Origin: an uncultured beta proteobacterium
GTDB taxonomy: Bacteria > Pseudomonadota > Gammaproteobacteria > Burkholderiales > Burkholderiaceae_C
Assembly: GCA_903938815.1 (NCBI GenBank)
Contig: CAJAES010000033.1
Span: 1-36,981, forward strand
Length of the DNA: 36,981 nucleotides
Direction: 5' to 3'
In this document: piece after piece, positions 16,465 through 24,470 of the stretch
Layout of the letters: the number at the start of each line of letters is the position of its first letter
How positions within the stretch are numbered: the stretch's first letter is position 1
Made by a program: the position numbers and the translations under genes
Notes under the pieces: generated by a model
The model's input: the letters and a program-made list of their open reading frames with translations, nothing else
Told to the model about the DNA's origin: nothing
The model's database searches: none

Positions 16465-17577
16465 ATGAAGCACGAACTCGCCTTCAGACTCATCGGCAAA
16501 CTCCTGAACTGGTCGGACGCAGACTTCGCGAAGGAATTTCGCGAACTGCAGTTGATGATCGATCACAAATACGACAGCTATCAGGGGTTCCAACCTGCAA
16601 CTCGCTTTCACGTTGCCCTGCTGAACTGGTTGAGCCAATTTCCGACTGACCATCAGCGGCAGGTCGCCTATCGGTTCGTGAAGGATCGATTGGTCTTTGT
16701 CAGTCAGCGTGAGATGCACCACCTTGTGAGCCTGCTGATGCCGATCGCTGATCGTATCGCTCGCAAGCGTGTAGCGGCAGAGTTGGGCATTCCCCTGTAC
16801 ATGACTCATCTCGATCCGTTGGCCACGGGGCGTCTGGACATTCTGCGGCGTCGCACTCTCTATGTTGGGCTCAGCGATGGTGCACGGATCGATGTCTTTC
16901 GCAGGTACAACGAAGGGCGAGTCTCCAACGAGCAGGTCGTCGCATTCAGCGAAATCAGCGACGACAAGTGGAATGACCTCCAGGCCGAGCTTTGGAAAAG
17001 TCTTGCGCGCTTCGGTCCGAGCAAGGACCGACCCTGGTTCGAGGCAATCTGCCTGGTTGACGACTTCTCGGGCTCTGGCTCATCCCTGATTCGCTATGAC
17101 GAGGAATCCAAGAGGTGGAAGGGCAAGATCGACAAGTTCTACAAAGCCAACGCGAAACGGATCGGCGAGTCGCTCTCGACAGACTGTGTCATCCACGTGC
17201 ATCACCACCTGGCGTCCGAACAGGCTCGCCGCCAGATCGAAGCCGACATCGCAGGCTTCGCGGCTGACAACCCCAAGTTCAAGTACACGACATCTTTCTC
17301 GTACGTTCTTCCGCCTGACATCGTCATTGGTGACGGATATCCTGATCCGGAGCTGGTCGCACTGCTGCGGCGTTGCTACGACCCCGGCATCGAGGATGAG
17401 CACACTCGCAGGGACATCTGGTTCGGCTACAAGCAGTGCGGGTTGCCGCTGGTCCTTGAGCACAACACGCCGAACAACTCCGTGGCGCTTCTGTGGGCTG
17501 AATCGAAGGCTGCGGCCACGCCTCACCAGATGAAGCCGCTCTTCGCGCGTCGCAAACGACATTCAAGCAATGGATAA
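16465..17577 (+). CDS. Phosphoribosyltransferase-like protein (PRTase-CE type)
   Basis: A 370-aa protein starting 15 bp after the SIS-HAD gene. Residues 1-110 are helical. The rest resembles a type I phosphoribosyltransferase: LVDDFSGSGSS (197-207) fits the PRPP-binding loop (four hydrophobic/acidic residues, then S-G-x-x/S). A later LPLVLEHNTPNNSVALLWA (~337-356) is an unusually conserved-looking segment that may replace the usual hood. The extra N-terminal helical region and the partner ATPase remind me of the PRTase domain described in predicted conflict systems. It should use PRPP or a related ribose-phosphate, or merely bind it as a sensor. The last bases overlap the next start by 8 bp. 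Confidence 0.75.
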   Translation: MKHELAFRLIGKLLNWSDADFAKEFRELQLMIDHKYDSYQGFQPATRFHVALLNWLSQFPTDHQRQVAYRFVKDRLVFVSQREMHHLVSLLMPIADRIARKRVAAELGIPLYMTHLDPLATGRLDILRRRTLYVGLSDGARIDVFRRYNEGRVSNEQVVAFSEISDDKWNDLQAELWKSLARFGPSKDRPWFEAICLVDDFSGSGSSLIRYDEESKRWKGKIDKFYKANAKRIGESLSTDCVIHVHHHLASEQARRQIEADIAGFAADNPKFKYTTSFSYVLPPDIVIGDGYPDPELVALLRRCYDPGIEDEHTRRDIWFGYKQCGLPLVLEHNTPNNSVALLWAESKAAATPHQMKPLFARRKRHSSNG

Positions 17578-19483
17578 CCCGTTCAAGAAGCGCCGCACCG
17601 AGCTGATCACTGATCGGCGGACGCTGCTGTCGTTGGTCAGCCCCGTGGCCATCGAGGAGTTCTTTCGTCTGGATCGAGCGGAGTTGATCGACAAGCTTGC
17701 AATGGTCGTCGGCACGCCGGGCTGTGGGAAGACAACCATCGCCCAAGTCGTCGAGTTCGAGTCGCTGTCTACGCTCTGCAATGCGACCGGCAGTCCGATC
17801 AACAAGGACCTCGTCGATGTCTTGACGATCAACGGCCTGATCAAGGAAGGCTTGCCTGCGGTCCTCGGTCATCGCCTGGCGATGACGACGAACTTCCGCG
17901 ATATATGGGAGCTTCCCTATTCCGAGCAAACCAGGACCGCGCTATTACGAGCGTTTGTTCAGTCCAAGGCGGTGTTGGGCTGGTTCAGGCAGCTAGAGGG
18001 CATGGGGATATCGACCGACGACATCGAGATCGTCATGGGCGCGAACTCGGAGTCTGTTGTCGCGGTGACCGGCGCTGACGATCCAAGCGCCTTCCGTCAA
18101 TATGCGCGCGACATCGAACTGGCGATCTTTCGCGTCGTCACGTCGCTGGTGCCTCCAGACGAGAAGGAGATGGCGTCAGAGTTCCTCAATACGAGCTATG
18201 ACGTGTTCGAGGTACTGACCGGTGTGCGCGTTCGTTCATGGGCAAGCGCGCCCGAAGCTCCATCTGTCGTACTGCGTCCCATGATGATCATCGATGACGC
18301 GCACGAGCTTCATCCTACGCAATTCCTGCAACTGCGAGATTGGCTCAAGTCCAAGGCAATGGGCGTCTCGCGATGGCTTATGTGCCGCCCTGATGTTGTG
18401 TCCGCTGACGACTATCGCGATGCACTGGCCAAGGATGTTGTCGCCGATGAAGACATGAAGCCAGGCTCCACCCGTGGCCGCGACTATCTGATCAAGTTGA
18501 TGCAGCTTGGGTCTTCCAAAGAAAGGCGGTTCAAGCCGATCGCCACAGACATCGCGAATCGATATATCGCGGGCATCCCTGAGTTCGCACGCCGCTCGCT
18601 GCGAGACTTGCGCCCGATGTTGAGCCAGAACACGGTCGCGTTGCCTGACGGACAGCTGAAGCAACTGCAAGAGCAGATCGACAAGCTGGCAAGGGAGTCG
18701 CGCTTCTCTAAGTCGCTGGTCGATACGCTGAGGGCGCGGATACCCGCCACTGCACGTCCCGACGAGGCCCTGGCAGCGTTGCGCATCCTCATGCATCGCG
18801 AGCGTAATCGCACACCGCAGATGGGCCTACTGCCGGACGACGCCGTCCGTGAAGAGCCAGTCACAGACGAGCGCAAGGCTGCGGCCTCGCTGATTGAAGG
18901 GGCACGCATTCAGCTGATGCACCAATTCGATCGGCCGTACTACTACGGCATGGACAAGCTCATCGCTGCGAGCAACGCGAACATCGAGCAGTTCATCCGG
19001 CTTGCCGGTGGCCTTGTCGATGAAGTGCTCGCCCGTGTGATTCGGGATCGAAGTCCCGATCTCGCTCCGAAGGCACAGCACACGGCGCTTGTAACTCAAG
19101 CGACGCAGGCGATGAACGAATGGGACTTTCCCTACTACGCCGTCGTGCGGGAACTGGTCAAGAAGATTGCCGAGCGATGCGTCGAGCGGACTCTTCGACC
19201 GAATGCTCCCTTGGATGATGGGGCCAACGCCATCGGTATTCCGCAGGACGAGATGGACCGCGTACTCCATCGCCACGAGCGCCTTGCACGCGTGCTGCAC
19301 TTCGCATTCGCCTACAAGGCGCTGGTCTTTGTCCCTCAGTACAACTGCAAGGGCAAGGTCTGGTGCCTGCTCGAACTGGGCGCTCTTCCGAGCATGGCGC
19401 ATGGCCTTACGCTCCAGCGGGGGGGGTTCATCGAGGACACCCTGTCTGGTCTTCAAGCCATGCTTCCCGCCGACGGAGCCTGA
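17570..19483 (+). CDS. ORC/CDC6-like P-loop ATPase
   Basis: A 637-aa NTPase. Walker A is GTPGCGKTT (48-56), Walker B is MMIIDDAHEL (238-247), and a basic helical region follows with RRSLRDLRPML at ~343-353, consistent with an ORC/AAA+ or STAND-like module. The C-terminal ~440-637 are helical with no recognised enzyme motif. In position and size it fits the ATPase that accompanies PRTase-like proteins in predicted conflict systems. It may sense something and gate the neighbouring enzymes. It is translationally coupled (ATGGATAA overlap) to the gene before and its stop is 2 bp before the next ATG. Confidence 0.75.
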   Translation: MDNPFKKRRTELITDRRTLLSLVSPVAIEEFFRLDRAELIDKLAMVVGTPGCGKTTIAQVVEFESLSTLCNATGSPINKDLVDVLTINGLIKEGLPAVLGHRLAMTTNFRDIWELPYSEQTRTALLRAFVQSKAVLGWFRQLEGMGISTDDIEIVMGANSESVVAVTGADDPSAFRQYARDIELAIFRVVTSLVPPDEKEMASEFLNTSYDVFEVLTGVRVRSWASAPEAPSVVLRPMMIIDDAHELHPTQFLQLRDWLKSKAMGVSRWLMCRPDVVSADDYRDALAKDVVADEDMKPGSTRGRDYLIKLMQLGSSKERRFKPIATDIANRYIAGIPEFARRSLRDLRPMLSQNTVALPDGQLKQLQEQIDKLARESRFSKSLVDTLRARIPATARPDEALAALRILMHRERNRTPQMGLLPDDAVREEPVTDERKAAASLIEGARIQLMHQFDRPYYYGMDKLIAASNANIEQFIRLAGGLVDEVLARVIRDRSPDLAPKAQHTALVTQATQAMNEWDFPYYAVVRELVKKIAERCVERTLRPNAPLDDGANAIGIPQDEMDRVLHRHERLARVLHFAFAYKALVFVPQYNCKGKVWCLLELGALPSMAHGLTLQRGGFIEDTLSGLQAMLPADGA

Positions 19484-19485
19484 CC

Positions 19486-20538
19486 ATGCAGTTCATCGCG
19501 AGTAGTGGTGACGAGTGTGCAGCGTTCTTCCAGGACTTCATCAACGCTGATCGCAAGCTTCTCTGCGTTGCGACGTTAGGCTTCAACGACGTTTGTCTGC
19601 ACTTCCCCCTGGCTCTGTCAACGTTCCCGAACGTCGACTTCCTGTTCCTGGTCGAAGAGCGCCCCGAGGTCTCTGAAATCCTTCGACAGGTGGCCACGAG
19701 AAACCGCGACGCGCTCTTGGCCACACTGAATGGGCGCAACGTGCAGTTTGAATCGGTTGCCATCGTTGCCGAGGACACGGCAAACGTCGCGGGCCGCCGG
19801 GCTGCCAAAGTCTGCGCCGCGTCCATCGGCAGGTCTTACACCGATATCGTGGTCGACGCCAGTTCGATGTCTCGCGGCGTGTGCTTCCCCGTGGTTAAGC
19901 AAGCCTACGAGATGTCCAAGCGATCAGGTGGGGCCAACGCGCACATCGTGGTGGCCGGTCGCAATCGTCCTTCGATCAAGGCCGCATCCACTTCCAGCGA
20001 TGCACCCCAGTACGTTCACGGCTTTCAAGCCGACATGGACACCTACGATGTTCGCAAGGCCATCAAGCTCTGGATACCTCAGCTCTCGGAGCAGGCAGTG
20101 GCTTCGCTCGGTCGCATCTATCGCTTCCTTGAGCCACACGAGGCATGCCCAATCCTTCCGTTCCCTTCGTGGAATCCACGTAGGGGGGACGAACTGCTAC
20201 GAGAGTTCCAGATTCCGATCCTGAACGACTGGGACGTGAACCTGCTCGATGTCATCTACTCCCACGAATCCGATCCGACCGATGTTTGCGAGACGATCAC
20301 ACGCATCCACCGGAGTCGGGCCGATTCCTTTCAAGCGTCGGTCGACGACCCAGCCCGTACCATCCTGTCACCAGCAGGCTCCCGCATCGGAAGCGTTGGC
20401 ATGTTGCTCGCCTCGCTGCGGCTTGACCTTCCGATCGTGTATGAGGAGAGCATCGGCTACACTTCGAGTCTGTCTTCAGTCCCCGAGTTGTCGGAGAGTC
20501 CTCCTGACCACCTGTGGCACGTTTGGTTGAGACCTTAG
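19486..20538 (+). CDS. Hypothetical protein of the SIS-HAD/PRTase cassette
   Basis: A 350-aa protein. Residues ~1-165 alternate strands and helices in a Rossmann-like way (KLLCVATLGFND, then VDFLFLVEERPEV, then VQFESVAIVAED, then YTDIVVDASSMSRG, then NAHIVVAGRN). The second half is helical with a terminal strand region. No catalytic motif is convincing; D and S in VVDASSMSRG are the most motif-like. The ATG at 19486 is 2 bp after the previous stop, which fixes the start. It may be a specificity, sensor or effector subunit of the cassette. Confidence 0.7.
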   Translation: MQFIASSGDECAAFFQDFINADRKLLCVATLGFNDVCLHFPLALSTFPNVDFLFLVEERPEVSEILRQVATRNRDALLATLNGRNVQFESVAIVAEDTANVAGRRAAKVCAASIGRSYTDIVVDASSMSRGVCFPVVKQAYEMSKRSGGANAHIVVAGRNRPSIKAASTSSDAPQYVHGFQADMDTYDVRKAIKLWIPQLSEQAVASLGRIYRFLEPHEACPILPFPSWNPRRGDELLREFQIPILNDWDVNLLDVIYSHESDPTDVCETITRIHRSRADSFQASVDDPARTILSPAGSRIGSVGMLLASLRLDLPIVYEESIGYTSSLSSVPELSESPPDHLWHVWLRP

Positions 20539-21662
20539 CCATCGCGCCGGCCCCATCGTCCGCGAAAGTGAAGACCTCTACACACCGCATTGTTGGCACT
20601 GGGCTCTTCGCCCTGGATGTCATCGTGCGCCGGGATGGGTCAACCGCGCCACCGACGCTCGGTGGCTCCGCAGGAAACGTACTCTGGATTCTTGGTGCGC
20701 TGGGCTGGAAGACCACCCCGGTCGGAGTCCTCGGCGATGACTCGGCCTCGCGCATGGTGCAAAGTGACTTTGAGCGTGTCAATGCGGATACCCGGTTCCT
20801 ACTACGGTCGTCGGGCCGGAGCACTCCCGTCATCTTCCAGCACCAGCTGGAACTGACGGATCGCGAGCTAAGCGCGACTCATCGATTCACCTTCACTTGT
20901 CCCGCCTGCGGCACGAAGCGCGGCCCACTTTGGGATGACGAGTCTGCGTTGGCAGATGCTGATTCGCCCCTCCCATCCGCTGGAGTGTTCTTCCTGGATC
21001 GGCCCACACGGTTGGGCGTGTCGCTGGCCGAGCGCTACGCCGAGGACGGCGCCGTCGTGGTGTTTGAACCCTCGACGATGGGCGATGACCTCGAACTCTT
21101 TGCTCGCGCCGTGCGGTGCGCCAGCATCGTCAAGTACGCCAACGATCGCATCGCTGACCTGAGCAACTTCGACCTTCGACCGCATGCGGTCGAGATTCAA
21201 ACATGTGGTCCGGACGGCTTGCGGTTTCGCGCTTCGTCGCTCGATGACAGCTGGATCAGGCTGGGTGCCTACGAGTTGCCGTTCATGCAAGACACTGCAG
21301 GTGCCGGCGACTGGTGTACCGCAGGGTTGATCTTCGACTTGTTTGGACGATCGCCCGAGCTGCGCACCGAGATCGACAACGACGCGCTCGCAAGGGCGCT
21401 TGCCTTTGGCCAGGCGTTGTCCACCTTGAACTGCATGGCGGAGGGTGCGCGCGGGTTGTTGTCGGCGTGGACCCCAGGCCGCGTTATTCGTGCTGCGCGC
21501 GATCTCAGCGAGGCGCGTGTGAATGGGCTGCGCAGTCAGCAGCCGCAGTGCGAATCCCGCGTCTCGGAACCTCGTTTGAGTATCTTTGCCGACGAGGTGA
21601 CGCAGTGGTTTACGGCTACGGTCTCAAACGCTGACGGCGTCGGCTGCTGCCCGGCGCCGTGA
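20514..21662 (+). CDS. PfkB-family carbohydrate/nucleoside kinase
   Basis: A 382-aa ribokinase-like enzyme. The N-terminal Gly-rich motif is GGSAGNV (50-56), and the C-terminal signature with the catalytic base is DTAGAGD (260-266). Such enzymes phosphorylate sugars, nucleosides or related alcohols with ATP. Unusual features are a CPACG half-knuckle at 129-133 followed by KRGPLW, not usual for ribokinases, and a ~45-residue tail after residue 335. The GTG at 20514 overlaps the previous gene by 25 bp; a GTG at 20568 is the alternative. It is the last gene of the five-gene run and its end overlaps the convergent NADAR gene by 39 bp. Confidence 0.85.
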   Translation: MARLVETLAIAPAPSSAKVKTSTHRIVGTGLFALDVIVRRDGSTAPPTLGGSAGNVLWILGALGWKTTPVGVLGDDSASRMVQSDFERVNADTRFLLRSSGRSTPVIFQHQLELTDRELSATHRFTFTCPACGTKRGPLWDDESALADADSPLPSAGVFFLDRPTRLGVSLAERYAEDGAVVVFEPSTMGDDLELFARAVRCASIVKYANDRIADLSNFDLRPHAVEIQTCGPDGLRFRASSLDDSWIRLGAYELPFMQDTAGAGDWCTAGLIFDLFGRSPELRTEIDNDALARALAFGQALSTLNCMAEGARGLLSAWTPGRVIRAARDLSEARVNGLRSQQPQCESRVSEPRLSIFADEVTQWFTATVSNADGVGCCPAP

Positions 21663-22187
21663 TTTTGGTGCCGCTGCTCGTTCCGGTGCGGTAGCTCGGC
21701 TCTTCGAGTCGGACTTGCGTCGAGCCTTCGGCTCGGCAGCCAGGATTTCGGTGCGAACCTCCATGAGGAGGACCCCGAGCTTGTTCTGCCCAACGCCATT
21801 GACCTCTCCCCAGAGGCGGTTCACCGCGTTGTCCACAGTCGCCGACTCGACCAGCCTGGCAGTGCCAGTGCCGAGCAGAAGTGACTTCAGGTCCTCATGC
21901 TGGGTGAACTTCGCCATGAGCACGCGCTTCATCCGATCAAACTTGATCTTGGACCAGTCCTCCGCGATGTCCCAGACGTACAGACCGTGAGCTGCCATCG
22001 CTAGCAGCGACGGTGACGGCGCTTCCATGAGCCACTTTCGTACCGCTGGCTTGCGAGCTTTTCCGGCTTGGTACGCGTGCTCTGCCGTCGCAAATACTTC
22101 CCCCTCGAACTCGATCGGGCGCTTCAGCAGGTTGCTGAAGGCGCCGTACGGCTTTTCGTTGGCTCGGTAGAAGCGGATATCGGTCAT
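21624..22187 (-). CDS. NADAR (YbiA-like) N-glycosidase family protein
   Basis: A 187-aa protein with the NADAR pattern. It has FYRANEKPYGAFSNL (6-20), then FATAEHAYQAGKA (32-44, E36/H37). The DWSKIKFDRMKRVLMAKF segment is at ~77-94, and LWGEVNGVGQNKLGVLLMEVR at ~125-145. The last ~37 residues are a basic, low-complexity tail. NADAR proteins act on N-glycosidic bonds of riboflavin precursors or remove ADP-ribose from guanine bases, and some serve as antidotes to DNA ADP-ribosylating toxins. Here it is preceded by an HTH gene and converges on the kinase gene of the five-gene cassette, so it could protect the cell from, or process, a ribosylated product. AAGGAAAAAA before the ATG is a good ribosome site. 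Confidence 0.88.
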   Translation of the reverse strand: MTDIRFYRANEKPYGAFSNLLKRPIEFEGEVFATAEHAYQAGKARKPAVRKWLMEAPSPSLLAMAAHGLYVWDIAEDWSKIKFDRMKRVLMAKFTQHEDLKSLLLGTGTARLVESATVDNAVNRLWGEVNGVGQNKLGVLLMEVRTEILAAEPKARRKSDSKSRATAPERAAAPKSRRRAAADAVSV

Positions 22188-22221
22188 TTTTTTTCCTTGG
22201 ACATGTCTTCAGCCTGGCGAG

Positions 22222-22503
22222 CTAGTCGGACTCCGACACAGCTAACGCGTCGGCGCGCGAATCCGCAGCGGTTTCCTGACGCCAGCGGGCAAGCACCTCC
22301 CCAGCGTCGCTGGGCGACAGTCGTGAAAGCAGATGAAGCAACGCCGTCATCGCCATTGGCGAAGTCGCGCCTCTCATCCACTCGGCGATCGTTCGTTCAC
22401 TCGTATGTGCGAGCTTCGCCAGGTCCTTGTGCGTCAAGCGACGCCCTTGCCCGAGCTGCAGTCGAAGCTGAATCTGAGTGAGTGTTTCCTGTACGGATTG
22501 CAC
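22222..22503 (-). CDS. XRE-family HTH regulator
   Basis: A 93-aa helix-turn-helix protein (LTHKDLAKLAHTSERTIAEW, then MRGATSP), of the XRE/Cro type, followed 34 bp later by the NADAR gene. An upstream TTG at 22539 would extend the frame, but it overlaps the -10 element of the promoter at 22530-22558, so a message from that promoter could not contain it. The GTG at 22503 is the first workable start, with little leader and no clear ribosome site. It probably autoregulates the two-gene operon. Confidence 0.75.
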   Translation of the reverse strand: MQSVQETLTQIQLRLQLGQGRRLTHKDLAKLAHTSERTIAEWMRGATSPMAMTALLHLLSRLSPSDAGEVLARWRQETAADSRADALAVSESD

Positions 22504-22529
22504 AGATTTATGTAGATAAAATTTCGTTC

Positions 22530-22558
22530 TTTGTATCAATCGAACACATTACTGTCAA
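22530..22558 (-). promoter_or_regulatory. Sigma70 promoter of the XRE-NADAR operon
   Basis: On the minus strand, TTGACA (22558-22553) is a perfect -35, followed by a 17-bp spacer and TACAAA (22535-22530) as -10. Transcription would start near 22523. This excludes the TTG at 22539 as start of the HTH gene. Confidence 0.7.
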
Positions 22559-23060
22559 TCATCGATTTCACTCAGTCGTTTGCGTCGCATCAAAGCGCCA
22601 GCGTGCAGCCGAGACTCAAGACTGTATGCGCATCCAGTTGGTTGATCTAGCTGCACTACCTGGGACGCCACCTGTCATGAGGGCTGTTCGAAAATTGGCC
22701 GTGTGCCCTTCAGAGCGAGCCGACTGGTCCGCTTGGCCGCTTGGCTAGCGCCGAGGCCGCCAAGGTCGCAGGACTGCTCCTTGCTGGGCGCCCGCTCCCC
22801 AGGGTTCCTTCCTCGAACTCAGGTTCGGCGAGACAAGGAAGATCGCGACCGCAACGACCCTAGGCTCCCACCATGGGAGGAGTGAGTTGCCTCGCCCGCC
22901 ATCTTTGGGTCCGGATGGCTCTCGGAATTAGGCCAATCCGAGCGTTTTCGGCTCGCAGGCTCGTACCTCGTTTGGTCCGGCGGCGCCGACGCTAGCTCGC
23001 CCAGTCAAGAGGTCGGGCGCTACCGAACCCGTCGATAGCCTAGACTTGCCGACCGAAGCT
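22559..23060. other. Non-coding stretch between XRE and the 23061-23834 gene
   Basis: About 500 bases with no open frame I trust and no RNA gene, array or strong hairpin I can see. Some short GC-rich inverted segments occur around 22733-22770, too weak to name. The left edge is AT-rich promoter DNA for the XRE gene. It may be decayed sequence. Confidence 0.4.
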
Positions 23061-23834
23061 TCAGCAGAACGGTCCTCGATCTCGGAAAACGATCCGGGGC
23101 GGAGGCTCGTAGCAGAAGTCGTCCGCCAGCGCATGTGGGACCGAAGGGTCGACCTTCTCGTACCCGGGTCCAAGGAAGTTCTGCAGGACATAGTCCAGCA
23201 GCGGCGCTTGAAACCGCCGAAGTTCAATGCATGCCTGCGCGTCGTGCAGCTGCGCTCGCACCCTCCTGGCCAAGGCGTGCGACAACTCAGGTTTCCCGGC
23301 GGCTTTGGACTCCCTGAAGAGCAGCAGAAATGTTGCCAACAAGTCCAACCGCAGAGGTGCCTCGTCGTGCGGATACTCCCAAAGACTTTCGTCCTCGACG
23401 ACCTCCCAATCGCGGCGAGGTGTCGCCCCCTCTTCGACTTGATCCGCGAAGAAGTTGCACGCCACATGCTCGTGCATTGCCAGAAGCAAGTCGTTTACGG
23501 CAGGAACGTGAGGAACGAAGTGCGGGTCGAGCGCGATCCAGAGCGGGTGTTCGAAAACAAGCCTCGTTCTTGGATGACGCTTGCCAACGATCGCAACGAT
23601 GCCAGGTCGCCCTTTGATCGTCACTGACGGCGTCGGCTTTCCGAACTTGCAGTAGCGCTCCCAAAGGCGCTTCCTGCCTTCCCCGTTGTGCTGGAAGGCG
23701 TGTTCCAGCCTGGCCGGCGTGTCGTACGCCGACTCGTGAGTCACTGACTCGTACCAGGCGATGGTCCTGAAGATGTCGACGACGGTCCTCCTGCGGCCAT
23801 CCACCTTCGACTCTGACGCGTGCGGCAACGTCAT
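23061..23834 (-). CDS. Hypothetical protein
   Basis: A 257-aa protein from the ATG at 23834; the frame is open up to 23996 but that extension would overlap the divergent gene. The beginning (VVDIFRTIAWYESVTHESA) and a block with DPHFVPHVPAVNDLLLAMHEHVAC are the most ordered parts; the C-terminal half is helical. I recognise no catalytic motif. Aromatic and charged residues are well mixed, so it looks like a true globular protein. It is divergent from a small DNA-binding protein at 23916-24224, a layout typical of a regulated defence or conflict gene. No function is claimed. Confidence 0.6.
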   Translation of the reverse strand: MTLPHASESKVDGRRRTVVDIFRTIAWYESVTHESAYDTPARLEHAFQHNGEGRKRLWERYCKFGKPTPSVTIKGRPGIVAIVGKRHPRTRLVFEHPLWIALDPHFVPHVPAVNDLLLAMHEHVACNFFADQVEEGATPRRDWEVVEDESLWEYPHDEAPLRLDLLATFLLLFRESKAAGKPELSHALARRVRAQLHDAQACIELRRFQAPLLDYVLQNFLGPGYEKVDPSVPHALADDFCYEPPPRIVFRDRGPFC

Positions 23835-23915
23835 CGCCTCGGCTGGCGATTCGCGGATGGAGCACGCATCTTGAGAAATGTTCCGTCTGGTAGGAAGGGG
23901 GCTCTTCAGTAACGA

Positions 23916-24224
23916 TTGGTTCAGAGCATAACGGCTGGAACTTACGTGACTGAACTGTCTAGGTCCGAGGAGCACCCCGACACGACCCGCCCACACGGCG
24001 AACTCGTGAGAGGCGAAGCGCTGTGGATGGCCCTTGGCTACCGGACACGCGCCTCATTTCGCCAGGCCGCACACCGTAAGACGGTACCCATTCATGTCTT
24101 TGATCTACCGAGCCGCAGGGGCAAGCATGCCTTCAGAGCGGCCCTCGATGCATGGGTCAGCGAGTTGGTCTACAGAGAAGGCAAGAACGCATCTCGGGGC
24201 AACTACGAGGAGGCCTCCTCATGA
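23916..24224 (+). CDS. Small predicted DNA-binding protein (AlpA/excisionase-like)
   Basis: A 102-aa protein from the TTG at 23916 (a GTG at 23946 is the alternative). Residues ~33-60 read GEALWMALGYRTRASFRQAA, then a basic turn and FDLPSRRGKHAFRA, which looks like a MerR/AlpA-type winged helix: first helix, turn with T/S, second helix, then a wing with a Gly. It is divergent from the 257-aa gene, so it may regulate it. Confidence 0.55.
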   Translation: MVQSITAGTYVTELSRSEEHPDTTRPHGELVRGEALWMALGYRTRASFRQAAHRKTVPIHVFDLPSRRGKHAFRAALDAWVSELVYREGKNASRGNYEEASS

Positions 24225-24270
24225 CGTAGCTGCCCCCTCACGTTTGATTCCAGGCCACCCTGGAAGCACA

Positions 24271-24306
24271 GACGCCGCACAACTCTGCCAGGAGTTATGC
24301 GGCGCC
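24271..24306. repeat. Strong palindromic hairpin
   Basis: GACGCCGCACAACTC (24271-24285) faces GAGTTATGCGGCGCC (24292-24306) with a 6-nt loop. One position (C/A) and the outermost pairs are mismatched. No T-tract follows, so it is not a standard terminator. It lies 47 bp after the AlpA-like gene and ~165 bp before the transposase, so it could be an element end, a weak terminator or a binding site. Confidence 0.5.
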
Positions 24307-24470
24307 AAGTGCGTAGACGGATGTAGAGCCTTCTATACGCACAGTGTCGATTTAATTCGAGCGGTTGTCAATTCGCAGGGCCCAGGCCCGCGAGGGGGAG
24401 TCGTTGCCCACGGGGTGATCGCACGGACCTGTTCACCAGGCCCGTGGGGACCTCCTTGGCCGCATCTTCC

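Noticed and set aside
22559..23060. Possible tRNA or toxin-antitoxin genes
   Set aside because: No cloverleaf pairing or convincing small gene could be found by eye.
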